Shown here: positions 7,775 to 17,199 of the stretch, one piece after another
Position numbering within the stretch: the first letter of the stretch is position 1
How the letters are laid out: each line of letters begins with the position of its first letter
Program-made: the position numbers and the translations under genes
The notes under the pieces: generated by a model
The model's input: only the letters and a program-made list of their open reading frames with translations
Told to the model about the DNA's origin: nothing
The model's database searches: none
DNA from: Cyclobacterium roseum
GTDB taxonomy: Bacteria; Bacteroidota; Bacteroidia; Cytophagales; Cyclobacteriaceae
Assembly (NCBI RefSeq): GCF_010119225.1
Contig: NZ_WNKF01000004.1
Location: forward strand, 1-64,000
Length of the DNA stretch: 64,000 nt
Direction of reading: 5' to 3'

Positions 7775-8852
7775 CGATTAATGGAAGTTTTGCGATATAA
7801 TAGTCGGTTTGCACAACGAAAGCGGGCTCTTCGGAACCTATCATCGCATACCGCTTAGTCAAATTTTTCACTCCCAGACCCGTGGAATGCCCCATGGATA
7901 TCTTGGGCTGCAGATTATTTTTGACGATAAGGTAATTCCCCTGGCTGAAAATATCAATGCTCAGCGGCATGGATTCGTTAATTACGTTATGTTTGATGGC
8001 ATTCTCAAGCACTACCTGCAGGGATAAGGGAGGGAGGAAAAATTTCAGTAGAGAAGCCGGGACATTAATGGAGTAGACCAGGTAATCCCCGTAGCGAATT
8101 TTCTGCAAAAACAGGTAGGAACGCATAAAATTCAGCTCTTTTTCCAGGGTGGCGACCGGCTGCTCAATGGTCTCCAGCACATAGCGGTAAATATGCGAAA
8201 ACTCATCGATAAACTGCTGGGCCTTTTGGGTGTCTTTGTTTACCAGACCCGACAATACGTTCAGGCTGTTAAACATAAAATGGGGGTTTATCTGGCTTTT
8301 CAAAACCTCAAACTTGATTTGAGATAGCTCTTCCTCCAGGTTTTTGGCCATTTGTTCGACGCGCTTGTGTTGCGTAAAAAACAGCCAACCTTCGAGAATG
8401 GAGGCCATTAGGATGTTAACCACGCTAAATATCAATGCGTTGCTTATATAAACTCCACGTAATTCTTCAGCATAGGGTGATACGAAGTGGGCAAACGAGG
8501 TAAAAGCGACGGAAACCACCATTGCTACGCTTACTGAAAAGACCAATTGAATTAGTATCCGCTTGAAAGTGGCCAGGCTCCATGGGCTCACCCGGTTCAG
8601 AAAACGAATAAAAAACAAATTGGAATAGGCCAATAAAAATCCGGCAATAAGGGTAAATACCAGTCCACGGAATAGCCGGTAAAGAAAGTATCCGAAATCA
8701 GACAACACATGATAACCCGAGAAGTGATTGTAAAGAATGATGATCAATTGCACCCCCAAAGAAAAACCGATTAAAAACTGCAGGAGGTTTTTGAAGGATA
8801 GTAATTGATGGATCGACTTTACGTTCATTAAGGATATCTGATTTCCTGTCAA
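7764..8852 (-). CDS. LytS/YehU-type sensor histidine kinase
   Basis: This 362-residue membrane kinase has four to five hydrophobic segments between residues 20 and 155, then a short coiled region. The His_kinase domain has the phospho-acceptor His191 in INPHFMFNSLN. An ATPase domain follows with the N-box ENAIKHN at 283-289 and a GLGVKNL G-box near 330. No separate extracellular sensor is seen, so the stimulus is probably sensed in the membrane. Met9 is an alternative start. It forms an operon with the LytTR regulator. Confidence 0.92.
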   Translation of the reverse strand: MTGNQISLMNVKSIHQLLSFKNLLQFLIGFSLGVQLIIILYNHFSGYHVLSDFGYFLYRLFRGLVFTLIAGFLLAYSNLFFIRFLNRVSPWSLATFKRILIQLVFSVSVAMVVSVAFTSFAHFVSPYAEELRGVYISNALIFSVVNILMASILEGWLFFTQHKRVEQMAKNLEEELSQIKFEVLKSQINPHFMFNSLNVLSGLVNKDTQKAQQFIDEFSHIYRYVLETIEQPVATLEKELNFMRSYLFLQKIRYGDYLVYSINVPASLLKFFLPPLSLQVVLENAIKHNVINESMPLSIDIFSQGNYLIVKNNLQPKISMGHSTGLGVKNLTKRYAMIGSEEPAFVVQTDYYIAKLPLIDGE

Positions 8853-8969
8853 AGATAAAATGATTTGTTTTGTCTGGCTTCCTGGTGAGAAAAGAATTGA
8901 TTCCTTCCCTTCAAAAAAGGAAAAGAAACCGGATTGTGCTTCCTAATCCGGCTTCCATCCCTTCCTATT

Positions 8970-9557
8970 TTAAAATCGCTTGACCAAGCCTATCCGAACG
9001 GAGACATATTGGAAGTTTAGTTCGGTACGGACACCCTCAACATCTGCATCTCGGTTGAGTACATTGAATTTTACTCCCGGGGTCAAACTCCAGTTGGTTC
9101 CGATGGGCAGATAAATGCCTCCGGCCAACTGCCAACCCAAGCCGTGACCGGTATCGTTGATAATTTCCCCATCGCTGTTTTCGATTTCGATGTGGTTGTA
9201 CAATCCTCCGGCTCTTACAAAGTAATGTACTGGCGAATTCCCAAAAGGGTGCCGGAATTGGAAGCCGAAAACATAGCCGGTTTCCTCAAAATCCACTTCA
9301 TTTCCAGCAAACGATTCGTCCGCGCCAAATCGGTTCCAGCCCCAGCCTGCATAGGCACCCAAGTGCGGCATAAACCGATAATGTAAGATTCCTTCAAACC
9401 CAAAGCCGGTGTTCAGGCTGGTTCCACCTGGTTTTTGCGTTGCGACAGATACGCCGCTGTTGAGCTCAAAACCAAAACGTTTTTCGTTTTCCTGCGCATA
9501 CGTGCTACCAGTCAATACCGCAAGAAAAAGCAGTGTAAATAATCCTTTAGTACTCAT
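8970..9557 (-). CDS. Outer-membrane beta-barrel protein (porin family)
   Basis: This 195-residue protein has a signal peptide ending near TYAQ (residue 21) and alternating beta strands such as GFGFEGILHYRFMPHLGAYAGW, GYVFGFQFRHPF and GWQLAGGIYLPIG. It ends in FQYVSVRIGLVKRF with a terminal Phe, the usual outer-membrane assembly signal. The size fits an eight-stranded barrel of the OmpA/OmpX type. It is monocistronic, with a TAnnTTTG box 42 bp upstream. A specific function is not predictable. Confidence 0.85.
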   Translation of the reverse strand: MSTKGLFTLLFLAVLTGSTYAQENEKRFGFELNSGVSVATQKPGGTSLNTGFGFEGILHYRFMPHLGAYAGWGWNRFGADESFAGNEVDFEETGYVFGFQFRHPFGNSPVHYFVRAGGLYNHIEIENSDGEIINDTGHGLGWQLAGGIYLPIGTNWSLTPGVKFNVLNRDADVEGVRTELNFQYVSVRIGLVKRF

Positions 9558-9598
9558 CGTTCCATTTTTTATAGGTTGATAATCAATTAACTATGAGA

Positions 9599-9606
9599 CA
9601 AAAGTA
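9599..9606 (-). promoter_or_regulatory. Candidate -7 box (TAnnTTTG) of the barrel gene
   Basis: The minus strand reads TACTTTTG 42 bp before the ATG at 9557, matching the Bacteroidota sigma factor -7 consensus. No good -33 TTG is seen at the right distance. Confidence 0.4.
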
Positions 9607-9769
9607 GCTGCCGGCGTCCCGGGAATTAAATAAAGGATGCTAAGTGTGTTGTTTATCTGTGCGAAGTTGTAAATGATCCGGTTGAACGTGTTTTGGTCGC
9701 TAAAATAAAGCCCGTGCCAGCCAAAATCCCGAGCACTAATCATCAGGTAACGAGGTTATTTGGTTCCTT

Positions 9770-10535
9770 TCACCACAGATTCACGGCATTTTTTTCTTGA
9801 TTTATTTGTGTTAGTCTGAGTAATCCCTGGTTAGTCGTTTTCTGATAAAAACTACAACAAAAAATGGGGAACCATATAAGGCATTGAAGGTCATGTAAGG
9901 TGGTTTGCAACCACTGCAGTGCTCTTATAGTTCTCCGATGGTTCCAATTCTTTTTAACGTATAGGAATTTAAGCTCTCATTAGTCCGTGCGCATTTGCTT
10001 CTATGCCCTTATATCACTTATATGGTTTTTTTGTGCTTTTTTATCTGTGCTAACCTGAGTAATCCGTGGTTAATCTTTTTCTGGTATAAAACTAAAACCT
10101 TAAATGGATAACCATATAAGGCATTGAAGGTCATGTAAGTTTGTTTGTAGCCACTGCAATACACCTATATATTTTCCCTATGGTTCCAATTATTTTTAAC
10201 CATATAGGAATTTAAGCTCACATAAGTCTGCTCGCATTCCCCCTTATAAGGCCTTATATCACTTATATGGTTTTTTTGTGTTTTTTTATCTGTGCTAACC
10301 TGAGTAATCCGTGGTTAGTCTTTTTCTGATAAAAACTAGAACAAAAAATGGGGAACCATATAAGGTATTTAAGGTCATGTAAGGTTGTTTGTAGCCACTG
10401 CAATGCACCTATATATTTTCCCTATGGTTCCAATTATTTTTAACGTATAGGAATTTAAGTGCGCATTAGTCTGCTCGCATTCCCTTCTATGCCCTTATAT
10501 CACTTATATGGTTTTTTCCCATGTTTATCTGTGCT
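9770..10535. repeat. Three tandem copies of a ~240 bp repeat with hairpin-family inverted ends
   Basis: Period points such as the GTG of GTGCTAACCTGAGTAATCC lie at about 9808, 10047, 10292 and 10531, so copies are 239-245 bp. Each copy has a GAACCATATAAGG(C/T)ATT left end (near 9869, 10110 and 10354) and a right end CTTATATCACTTATATGGTTTT. Read in reverse, the right end matches the core of the arrays at 1-478 (AACCATATAAG-T-GATATAAGG). The ends are therefore terminal inverted repeats around a ~150 bp centre that itself has CCTATGGTT/AACCATAGG-type arms. The copies are separated by a TCTGTGCTAACCTGAGTAAT-type segment. No coding sequence is visible. Confidence 0.9.
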
Positions 10536-10552
10536 ACTTGTTGTGCATAAAA

Positions 10553-12403
10553 TTATTCCGTAGCAGCCTCATACGCCTCCTTACCGCCCACTACCGGGAG
10601 CTGCAGGGAGCTTTTGTCCAGGTCTACCGTCAGTTCGGTGCCGGGGTCGGGCCAGAGGGTGAATTCCTTGTCGCTGGAAAAGATCAGCAAGCCGATCTGC
10701 TGCCCCCGGGGAATTACCTGATCGTCGGGCTGCAGTTCGAACGATAATGTGTAAAACCTGCCCGGTTTCAACGGCTCGCTTTCGGTTAAGGAACGATGAT
10801 TTTGCGGATCGGCCCAGCCCCGGGTGATGATATTGTCGGTAATCTTTGCATTTTTCCCTTCGTTCCAGGGCAAGGATACCAGCCAAACAGAAAGGTTGGC
10901 CGCCGCCTTGCTGGACGCCACCCGTATGCTCATCTCGGCCAATCCCGACAGGTGCAAGTCCTCCTGAAGTTCCGGGCTTACAAACAACAGCCGGTGATCG
11001 GTCAACTCCGCCCTGGCCAGGGAGGCTCCATCAAATGAAAAGTTATCGACCAAGGTCTCTTTACCCTGTCGGGCGGGTTTCTCCAGGTGCAGCTTTCCGA
11101 CTGCCGGAGCGGCTCCTTCCAAAAAAAGCGACACGGCTTCCGATTGGGGATGGGGGTAGGCTTCATAGGGGCTGGGATTGTCTTGAGGATCTCCTTCCCG
11201 GACGATCCATACTTTCGGATCTTCCTCCACCTCATTTTCTATACCATGCAGGTAGCGGGTAAACCAACGGTTCATCATCCGCATGGGCGGGGGGCCCCCA
11301 TGCCCATCCTGATGGTAATACAACTGCACCGGCAGGCCCATGGATTCGGCCTTTTTATAGATGCGGTAACTGTGTTCGGGCATCACGTTCCAGTCATTGA
11401 AGCCATGGGACATCAGCATGGCGGCCTTCATGGGCTCCATCTGGTTCAGGTAATCCCGACCGGCCCAAAAATCGTTGTAATCGCCGGTGACCCGGTCCAT
11501 GCCTGCTTTCATTTCGGTATCGCGGATACGGGCATTGTTTCCGGCACGTTTGGCCGTATCCCCGCTGTGAATGAAATCGTACAGCACGTCAATATCTTCT
11601 CCCAGGTACCCGCCAGGGGATCGCACCAGCCCATGGGAGCGGTAATAGTGGTAGTAGGAGGTATTGGGGGCAATGGGAATGATAGCCTCCAGCCCCTCCA
11701 CTCCGGTGGTGGCCGCCGCCAGGGGAATGGTGCCGTTATAAGAAGTGCCGGTCATGCCCAACTTGCCCGTGGACCAATAGGCCTCCACGAGTTCCCCGCC
11801 TTGAGGCTGGGTATAGCCTTTGGCCCGCCCACAGAGCCAATCGATCACGGCTTTGGGGGCAAGGGATTCGTTTTTGCCACCCACGGTGGGAGCACCCTGG
11901 GAAAGGCCTGTGCCGGGGGAAGAAGAATGCACCACGATATATCCCCTGGGAACCCAGGTTTTGATGTGGGAGTCGGAAATAAAGGGCCGGTTATTGATGG
12001 GAGTTACTTGAGGAGAGACCCTTTCTTCCGGCGGGGAACCCAGTTCGTGACGCACATCCCAAAACAGGCCGTCCACATCCGGTGCCACCCCGGCAAAATA
12101 GGGGCTGCTCACGTAAATGACCGGAAGCTTCAAGCCCTGGTATTCGGTCTGGTAGGGGCGGGTCACGGCCACGTGCATGCGGTCGGGTCGGCCATCGGCA
12201 TCAGAATCGAATTCCGTCTCTACCCAGAGATCGTGCCGCACCCATCGGGCGGGATCCATGAAAGCAGGTACTTCCTGGGCCTCCCCGTTTATGAAATAAG
12301 GTTTTGCCTCCGATTGGGCGGAGAGGGGTTGGACAATAAGACCGCTTGCCAGTAGGAGACAAAGGATCAGTAGGGGCTGTAAGCTTTTCGATCGGTTGTT
12401 CAT
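10553..12403 (-). CDS. Secreted CocE/NonD or X-Pro dipeptidyl-peptidase (S15) family hydrolase
   Basis: This 616-residue protein has a signal peptide (cleavage near LSAQ, residue 30) and an alpha/beta-hydrolase domain with nucleophile Ser221 in GMTGTSYNG. The likely Asp is in SHGFNDWNVMPEHS and the His in HQDGHGG. A C-terminal jelly-roll part (from about residue 420) is typical of PepX_C: RLLFVSPELQEDLHLSGLAE, SVWLVSLPW, RPGRFYTLSFELQP-like strands. The family cleaves X-Pro dipeptides or esters; the substrate here is open, but a periplasmic or surface peptidase is likely. It is monocistronic, downstream of the OmpH operon terminator. Confidence 0.87.
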   Translation of the reverse strand: MNNRSKSLQPLLILCLLLASGLIVQPLSAQSEAKPYFINGEAQEVPAFMDPARWVRHDLWVETEFDSDADGRPDRMHVAVTRPYQTEYQGLKLPVIYVSSPYFAGVAPDVDGLFWDVRHELGSPPEERVSPQVTPINNRPFISDSHIKTWVPRGYIVVHSSSPGTGLSQGAPTVGGKNESLAPKAVIDWLCGRAKGYTQPQGGELVEAYWSTGKLGMTGTSYNGTIPLAAATTGVEGLEAIIPIAPNTSYYHYYRSHGLVRSPGGYLGEDIDVLYDFIHSGDTAKRAGNNARIRDTEMKAGMDRVTGDYNDFWAGRDYLNQMEPMKAAMLMSHGFNDWNVMPEHSYRIYKKAESMGLPVQLYYHQDGHGGPPPMRMMNRWFTRYLHGIENEVEEDPKVWIVREGDPQDNPSPYEAYPHPQSEAVSLFLEGAAPAVGKLHLEKPARQGKETLVDNFSFDGASLARAELTDHRLLFVSPELQEDLHLSGLAEMSIRVASSKAAANLSVWLVSLPWNEGKNAKITDNIITRGWADPQNHRSLTESEPLKPGRFYTLSFELQPDDQVIPRGQQIGLLIFSSDKEFTLWPDPGTELTVDLDKSSLQLPVVGGKEAYEAATE

Positions 12404-12430
12404 GGCTTAAAAATAGGAATTTTTTGAAAT

Positions 12431-12462
12431 AAAAAAGCCCGGCTACCAAGGCAACCGGGCTT
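12431..12462 (-). terminator. Rho-independent terminator after the ompH genes
   Basis: On the minus strand AAGCCCGG and CCGGGCTT form a stem around a short loop, followed by a run of T. It lies 20 bp past the stop of the distal ompH gene and ends the bamA - ompH - ompH transcript. Confidence 0.8.
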
Positions 12463-12483
12463 ACTTACGTTTTCCCTTGTTAA

Positions 12484-13038
12484 TTAATTACTTCCCGGGC
12501 TTGGCGCAGGCGTATCGGGTGCCTCTAAGCCTAGTTTTGCAATCACGAGATCGGTAAATGGATCGTCGTCTCTGGTATATAAAAGGATGGGCGCCTGCCC
12601 TGCCGAATCAGAAAACACATGGGTGTAGTTATTTTCCGCGGCTACTGCATTAATGGCGTTGTATACCTTGGTTTGAACAGGTTCCAGTAGCTCCTGCAGC
12701 TTGCGCTGGTAAGAAGACTGTGCATCTTGTTCAAATTTCTGGATTTCCTGTTGCAAACTTTGAAGTTCCTGCTCTTTGGTCGCACGTGCTTCTTCGGTCA
12801 TGGTTTGAGCCGACTGTTGATACGTTTGTACCTGTTGCTGAAAATTCTGACTTTTGGTTTGAATCTGCTGCCCCAGCTGATTGCTGTAATCCTGGATATC
12901 AGCATCGATTTGCTCCATCTCTGGCATCAGACTCATGATGTATTCGACATTGGTGTACCCGATTTTCAGATCTTGAGCACTGGCTACAAATCCAAAGCAA
13001 AAGAGGACTATTGCTGATAGGATGATTCTTGCTTTCAT
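12484..13038 (-). CDS. OmpH/Skp-family periplasmic chaperone (distal copy)
   Basis: This 184-residue protein has a signal peptide (cleavage near ASAQ, residue 22), then KIGYTNVEYIMSLMPE, the usual OmpH start. A long Gln/Glu-rich coiled coil follows (about residues 40-120: QLGQQIQTKSQNFQQQVQ and similar), then a return strand with YTHVFSDS. Skp-like trimers hold unfolded outer-membrane proteins with such tentacles. It follows a second ompH and bamA on the same strand and so delivers clients to BamA. The Pro/Ser-rich tail is unusual but short. Confidence 0.93.
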   Translation of the reverse strand: MKARIILSAIVLFCFGFVASAQDLKIGYTNVEYIMSLMPEMEQIDADIQDYSNQLGQQIQTKSQNFQQQVQTYQQSAQTMTEEARATKEQELQSLQQEIQKFEQDAQSSYQRKLQELLEPVQTKVYNAINAVAAENNYTHVFSDSAGQAPILLYTRDDDPFTDLVIAKLGLEAPDTPAPSPGSN

Positions 13039-13059
13039 AATTGTTAAACTTTGTTAATT

Positions 13060-13584
13060 TTAATTGTTTTCTTCTAATCCTAATTCTTCTATGATAAAAT
13101 CCGAGTAATCATGCCTTGGATCCGTATAAATAATGGACGTAGGGCTGGTCGCTTTGTCAAACAAAATGGCCAACCCGTTCCGCTTGGCTACCCGGTCTAT
13201 CGCATCGTAAATGGTGGACTGCAGGGGCTGAAGCAATTCCGACTGTTTCTGGTATAATTGGCCATTTTCGCCGAATATTCGATTGTTGAAGGCTCTGGCT
13301 TCCTGTTGTTTTTCCCGGATCAATGCCAACCGCTCCTGATACATCTCGTCTGTCAATAAAACCTGCTCTCCCTGTAGGTCACTATACATTTGCTGGATTT
13401 CATCTTCCAAATTTTGTGCCTCTTTTCGCCACTCCGTACTTACCGCCTCCATTTCCTCCTGAATCTTCTTGTAGTCCGGATGTTTGTTCAGAATATATTC
13501 GGTATCTACATAGCCCATTTTCTGCGCTGACAGGAGCATGGGGAAAAGGGAAAGCAAAAGTAACAATTTCAGCGATTTTTCCAT
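13060..13584 (-). CDS. OmpH/Skp-family periplasmic chaperone (proximal copy)
   Basis: This 174-residue protein has a signal peptide of about 20 residues, then KMGYVDTEYILNKHPDYKKI, a charged coiled coil (residues 40-115, e.g. EWRKEAQNLEDEIQQMYSDL) and a C-terminal strand GLAILFDKATSP. It shares architecture with the next gene but little sequence, so the pair is an old duplication with possible division of clients. It lies 2 bp from the bamA stop, suggesting translational coupling. Confidence 0.93.
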   Translation of the reverse strand: MEKSLKLLLLLSLFPMLLSAQKMGYVDTEYILNKHPDYKKIQEEMEAVSTEWRKEAQNLEDEIQQMYSDLQGEQVLLTDEMYQERLALIREKQQEARAFNNRIFGENGQLYQKQSELLQPLQSTIYDAIDRVAKRNGLAILFDKATSPTSIIYTDPRHDYSDFIIEELGLEENN

Positions 13585-13586
13585 AA

Positions 13587-16298
13587 TTATCTGAATTGTT
13601 GCCCGATGGTAAAGTGGAACATGCCGCCACTTGGCCCTGGATTGGGATTGGCAAGGGTTGGCACTTCGTCAAATCCATAGCCCCAATCAATTCCCAGCAG
13701 GCCGAAAGCCGGCATAAATATCCGGGCACCAAAGCCGGCAGATTTTTTCAGGTCATACGGATTGTAGTCGGCATAGTTGCCCCAGTTGTTTCCCGCTTCG
13801 GCAAAGCCCAGCAGGAAGATGGTAGCCGAAGGATTGGGCGATACCAGAAACCGCAGCTCCATTACGTGCTTGTTATACACCACCCCTCCGTAAGGAATGG
13901 GGGCATTGGCTTGTCCACGGAACTCTCTTCCCGGGGTGATGGACTGATTTTCATACCCGCGAAGTCCTACGATTTCCTGTCCAAGCGCAAAGTTATTCAT
14001 GTTCATTCCATCGCCTCCCAGTACAAAGCGCTCCAGCGGAATGATACCGATCCGATCTCCGTAGGAACCTACAAAACCCAGGTGGGTTCGGGCACTGAGC
14101 ACCAGCTTATTCGATCCGAATAATGGGGTATACAGCGAGGCATCAAACATCCACTTATGGTATTCCAGCCACTGGTATTTTTCCTCGTCCTGAGATTCCT
14201 GATTGATGTTCGGATTCATAGAGGTATAGGGTGGCGTAAGGGTCGCACTCAAGGTAATATTGGAGCCAAAACGAGGGTAAATGGGGTTATCAATGTTGTT
14301 TCGGGCAATGGTGGTGTTTAGCGCGATACTTCGGGCCGTACCGGTATTATAGCTCAGGCCGAAGAAATTACCGTATTCATCAAAATCGTAGACCTGAAAC
14401 TGCAGGCTATTACTGACCTGGAAGTAATCATCCGGCCAGGTAACCCGCTTGGCCAGCCCGATGGTGGCACCGGTAATCTTGAAAGAACCCAGTTCCTGCC
14501 CGAAATTATTCCGGTTGAAGAAATCGATCTGCCGCTGCACCGAATGGTTAAAGCTAAAGCTAAGGGCATTCGGCTTCCTTCCTCCAAACCAGGGCTCGGT
14601 GAAGGACATGCTGTAGTTCTGAAAGCTACGGCCGTTTGCCTGTACCCGCAGGGAAAGCTTCTGCCCATCTCCTACCGGCAGGGGTCGCCACTTCGAGAAG
14701 TCCTTGATATTTTTGATGGAGAAGTTATTGAAGGTCAGTCCTACGGTACCGACGAAGCCAAACAAGCCTCCCCAGCCTCCGGAGAGTTCGATCTGATCGT
14801 TTGGCCGCTCTTCCAGTCGGAAGGTGATGTCCACGGTGGCATCCTCAAAATTGGGACGCATGTCCGGCTCGATGTTTTCCGGGTTGAAGTAGCCGATCTG
14901 GGAAAGCTCCCGGATGGTTCGGACCAATGCACTTCTGTCAAATTTCTGCCCCGGGAGTATGCGGATTTCCCGCATGACCACGTGGTCACTGGTCCGCTCA
15001 TTACCTTCGATGGAAACGCTGTTTACCGTTACCTGCGGCCCTTCAAATATCCGCATCTGAATGTCAATGGAATCGGCCTGCACGTTTACTTCTACCGGAT
15101 CAATGGTAAAAAACAGGTACCCATTGTCCTGGTAAAGCGAACTGACATCATCCCCTCGTTGAGGGTCGTAGTTCAGCCTTTTGTCTAGTTTTTCCTTGTC
15201 GTAGACATCCCCTTTGTTGATACCTAATTTGGCCTGAAGTTCTTGATCGGAATGAATGTAATTCCCCGAGAAGGTGATGTTTCGGTAATAATATTGCTGC
15301 CCTTCTTCTATGTCAATATCGATATTGATCCGGCTGTCGTCAAAGCGATATACGCTATCTGAAAGGATTTCGGCATCCCGGTACCCGCGACTGTTATAAA
15401 AATCAATGATCGCATCTTTATCATCCCGGTAGTCGCTTCGGACAAACTTGGACCCGTTAAAGAAGTTGAGTTTAAAATTTTTGTTGATGTATTCCCTGAT
15501 CTGATCTTCCGTGACGGGGTTTCGTTTGGCAATGGCATTTCCCACGTTTTTTGGGCTGGCATTAAGCAATCTGGAAACCAGGTCTTTAAAAATATACACC
15601 CGCGCATGTTCGTTGGTCCCTTTCATCTTTTTCTTGATACGGGGAGCCGCGATGTTGTCATTTCCTGCAATGCGAATTTCGTTGATTCGTACTTTGCTCT
15701 TCTTTTCCACGTCAAAGCGCAGCTTGACGCTATTGGGCAGGGTGGTGTCGCGTTCCTGAATTACTTTTACTTCTGCATTCAGAAAGCCTTTGCCTACAAA
15801 ATATTCACGAATATTCCGCTCGGCGGTGTTCAGAACATCGTCCCTTACCACTCTCCCGCGGATATTTACCTTGTCCTCCAGTTCACCCTCCTGAGTTTGG
15901 TTGACGCCGGAAAACTCTACCCGGCTGAAGCGGGGTCTTTCGGTCAGGTCCAGGAGCAGGTAGATGTCATCGCCTTCGATTTTGGTTACCAGGATTTTTA
16001 CATCCCCGATGATTCCCTGGGACCACAGTTTTTTGAGGGCTCCGGAGATGGCATCTCCGGGAACGGTAATCTCGTCATCTACCCGAAGTCCTGCCAGGGA
16101 GATGATGGCCGTTTCATCCAGGGTACTCAGGCCCACTGCTTCTATTCCGGCAATCCGATAGGTTTTTGGATTGGAATAGTCCAAATCTATAATATCCACC
16201 GGCTCCTGACGGCTAAACCGGCTTTGTCCCAATCGAATCTGGGCTTCTGCCACTCCGGTCACTAGCAGCAAGTAAATAATCAGTAAATAGTTTCTCAT
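13587..16298 (-). CDS. bamA: Outer membrane protein assembly factor BamA
   Basis: This 903-residue protein has a signal peptide, five POTRA-like domains (about residues 45-500; e.g. RFSRVEFSGVNQTQEG, KVRINEIRIAGNDNI and VNSVSIEGNERTSDHVVMRE) and a 16-strand barrel. The conserved barrel loop is visible as RGYENQSITPG (the VRGF/VRGY element) about 80 residues from the end. It inserts beta-barrel proteins into the outer membrane. The end GQQFR carries an Arg after the expected final Phe. It sits in a row uppS - bamA - ompH - ompH on one strand. Confidence 0.97.
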   Translation of the reverse strand: MRNYLLIIYLLLVTGVAEAQIRLGQSRFSRQEPVDIIDLDYSNPKTYRIAGIEAVGLSTLDETAIISLAGLRVDDEITVPGDAISGALKKLWSQGIIGDVKILVTKIEGDDIYLLLDLTERPRFSRVEFSGVNQTQEGELEDKVNIRGRVVRDDVLNTAERNIREYFVGKGFLNAEVKVIQERDTTLPNSVKLRFDVEKKSKVRINEIRIAGNDNIAAPRIKKKMKGTNEHARVYIFKDLVSRLLNASPKNVGNAIAKRNPVTEDQIREYINKNFKLNFFNGSKFVRSDYRDDKDAIIDFYNSRGYRDAEILSDSVYRFDDSRINIDIDIEEGQQYYYRNITFSGNYIHSDQELQAKLGINKGDVYDKEKLDKRLNYDPQRGDDVSSLYQDNGYLFFTIDPVEVNVQADSIDIQMRIFEGPQVTVNSVSIEGNERTSDHVVMREIRILPGQKFDRSALVRTIRELSQIGYFNPENIEPDMRPNFEDATVDITFRLEERPNDQIELSGGWGGLFGFVGTVGLTFNNFSIKNIKDFSKWRPLPVGDGQKLSLRVQANGRSFQNYSMSFTEPWFGGRKPNALSFSFNHSVQRQIDFFNRNNFGQELGSFKITGATIGLAKRVTWPDDYFQVSNSLQFQVYDFDEYGNFFGLSYNTGTARSIALNTTIARNNIDNPIYPRFGSNITLSATLTPPYTSMNPNINQESQDEEKYQWLEYHKWMFDASLYTPLFGSNKLVLSARTHLGFVGSYGDRIGIIPLERFVLGGDGMNMNNFALGQEIVGLRGYENQSITPGREFRGQANAPIPYGGVVYNKHVMELRFLVSPNPSATIFLLGFAEAGNNWGNYADYNPYDLKKSAGFGARIFMPAFGLLGIDWGYGFDEVPTLANPNPGPSGGMFHFTIGQQFR

Positions 16299-16387
16299 TT
16301 CAAACGATAAGTTTAACTCCTAATCCCGGGGACTAGAAAGCTGTAATTACCCGAAAATACAGTTTTCTTTTCGGGCGTTTGTTGTCA

Positions 16388-17161
16388 TTAGGAGGGCTTA
16401 ATCTGGGCACCGGTTTTGCCAAACCTTCTTTCCCTTTTCTGATAGGCCAAAATGGCTTCATGCAGGTGTTTTTTTCGAAAATCCGGCCACAATACCTCTG
16501 TGAAGTAAAGTTCGGTGTATGCCAGCTGCCACAACATAAAGTTGCTGATCCTGATTTCACCACTGGTGCGAATCAACAACTCGGGATCGGGAATTCCGCT
16601 GGTATTCAGAAAGGAAGCAATCGTTTCCTGGCTGATTTCCTTTTCCGGAAATTCCCCGCTGACTACTTTTTTGACAATTTCCCGTACCGCCTGGGTGATT
16701 TCCCAGCGTCCGCTGTAGCTAAGGGCCAGCACGACTGTCATACCGGTATTGGCCGCCGTCTTTTCCTTCCCCAGGGACAGGTGTTCCCTGCATTTTCCCG
16801 GGAGGCTTTCGGTATCGCCAATGGTGCTCAGGCGAATGTTATTCTCCATCATGGTGGGCACCTCATCAGTAATGGCCTGCACCAGGATTTCCATCAATGC
16901 ATCCACTTCTTCCTTTGGTCGGGACCAGTTTTCGGTAGAAAAGGCGTACAAGGTAATGTATTTCACTCCCAGTTCGGCAGCCCCCTCAATGGCATCTCGT
17001 ACCGCCGCAATGGCATTCCGGTGACCGAAGATGCGCATGGCTCCCTTCTTCTGAGCCCATCGTCCATTGCCATCCATAATTATGGCTATGTGTTGAGGGA
17101 TCTTCCCCTTATCAATCACTTCCTTCATTCCTATGTACGGTTCCAATTTGTAATGAATCAC
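16388..17161 (-). CDS. uppS: Isoprenyl transferase (undecaprenyl diphosphate synthase)
   Basis: This 257-residue protein has the signature HIAIIMDGNGRWAQKKG (catalytic Asp30), RNAI near residue 48, then YITLYAFSTENWSRP and the C-terminal DPELLIRTSGEIRISNFMLW with the substrate-binding RTSGE..RISNF segment. It makes the C55 lipid carrier for peptidoglycan and O-antigen synthesis from FPP and IPP. The location between DUF6089 and bamA is common in Bacteroidota and links carrier synthesis to envelope assembly. Met12 (MKEVIDKGKIPQH) is a possible alternative start. Confidence 0.97.
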   Translation of the reverse strand: MIHYKLEPYIGMKEVIDKGKIPQHIAIIMDGNGRWAQKKGAMRIFGHRNAIAAVRDAIEGAAELGVKYITLYAFSTENWSRPKEEVDALMEILVQAITDEVPTMMENNIRLSTIGDTESLPGKCREHLSLGKEKTAANTGMTVVLALSYSGRWEITQAVREIVKKVVSGEFPEKEISQETIASFLNTSGIPDPELLIRTSGEIRISNFMLWQLAYTELYFTEVLWPDFRKKHLHEAILAYQKRERRFGKTGAQIKPS

Positions 17162-17199
17162 AAAAATGACACTTCTTTTTCAAAAATTCTATCCTGCGG

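Noticed and set aside
11087-12355. Long plus-strand open frame (422 codons) opposite the CocE-like gene
   Set aside because: It is a shadow of the GC-richer minus-strand gene; the peptide is rich in Gly/His with no domain, while the opposite strand has the full hydrolase.
13587-13601. BamA ending in Arg instead of Phe as a sign of truncation
   Set aside because: The preceding residues GQQF supply the aromatic position, and the protein has full length with the barrel loop RGYENQ in place.
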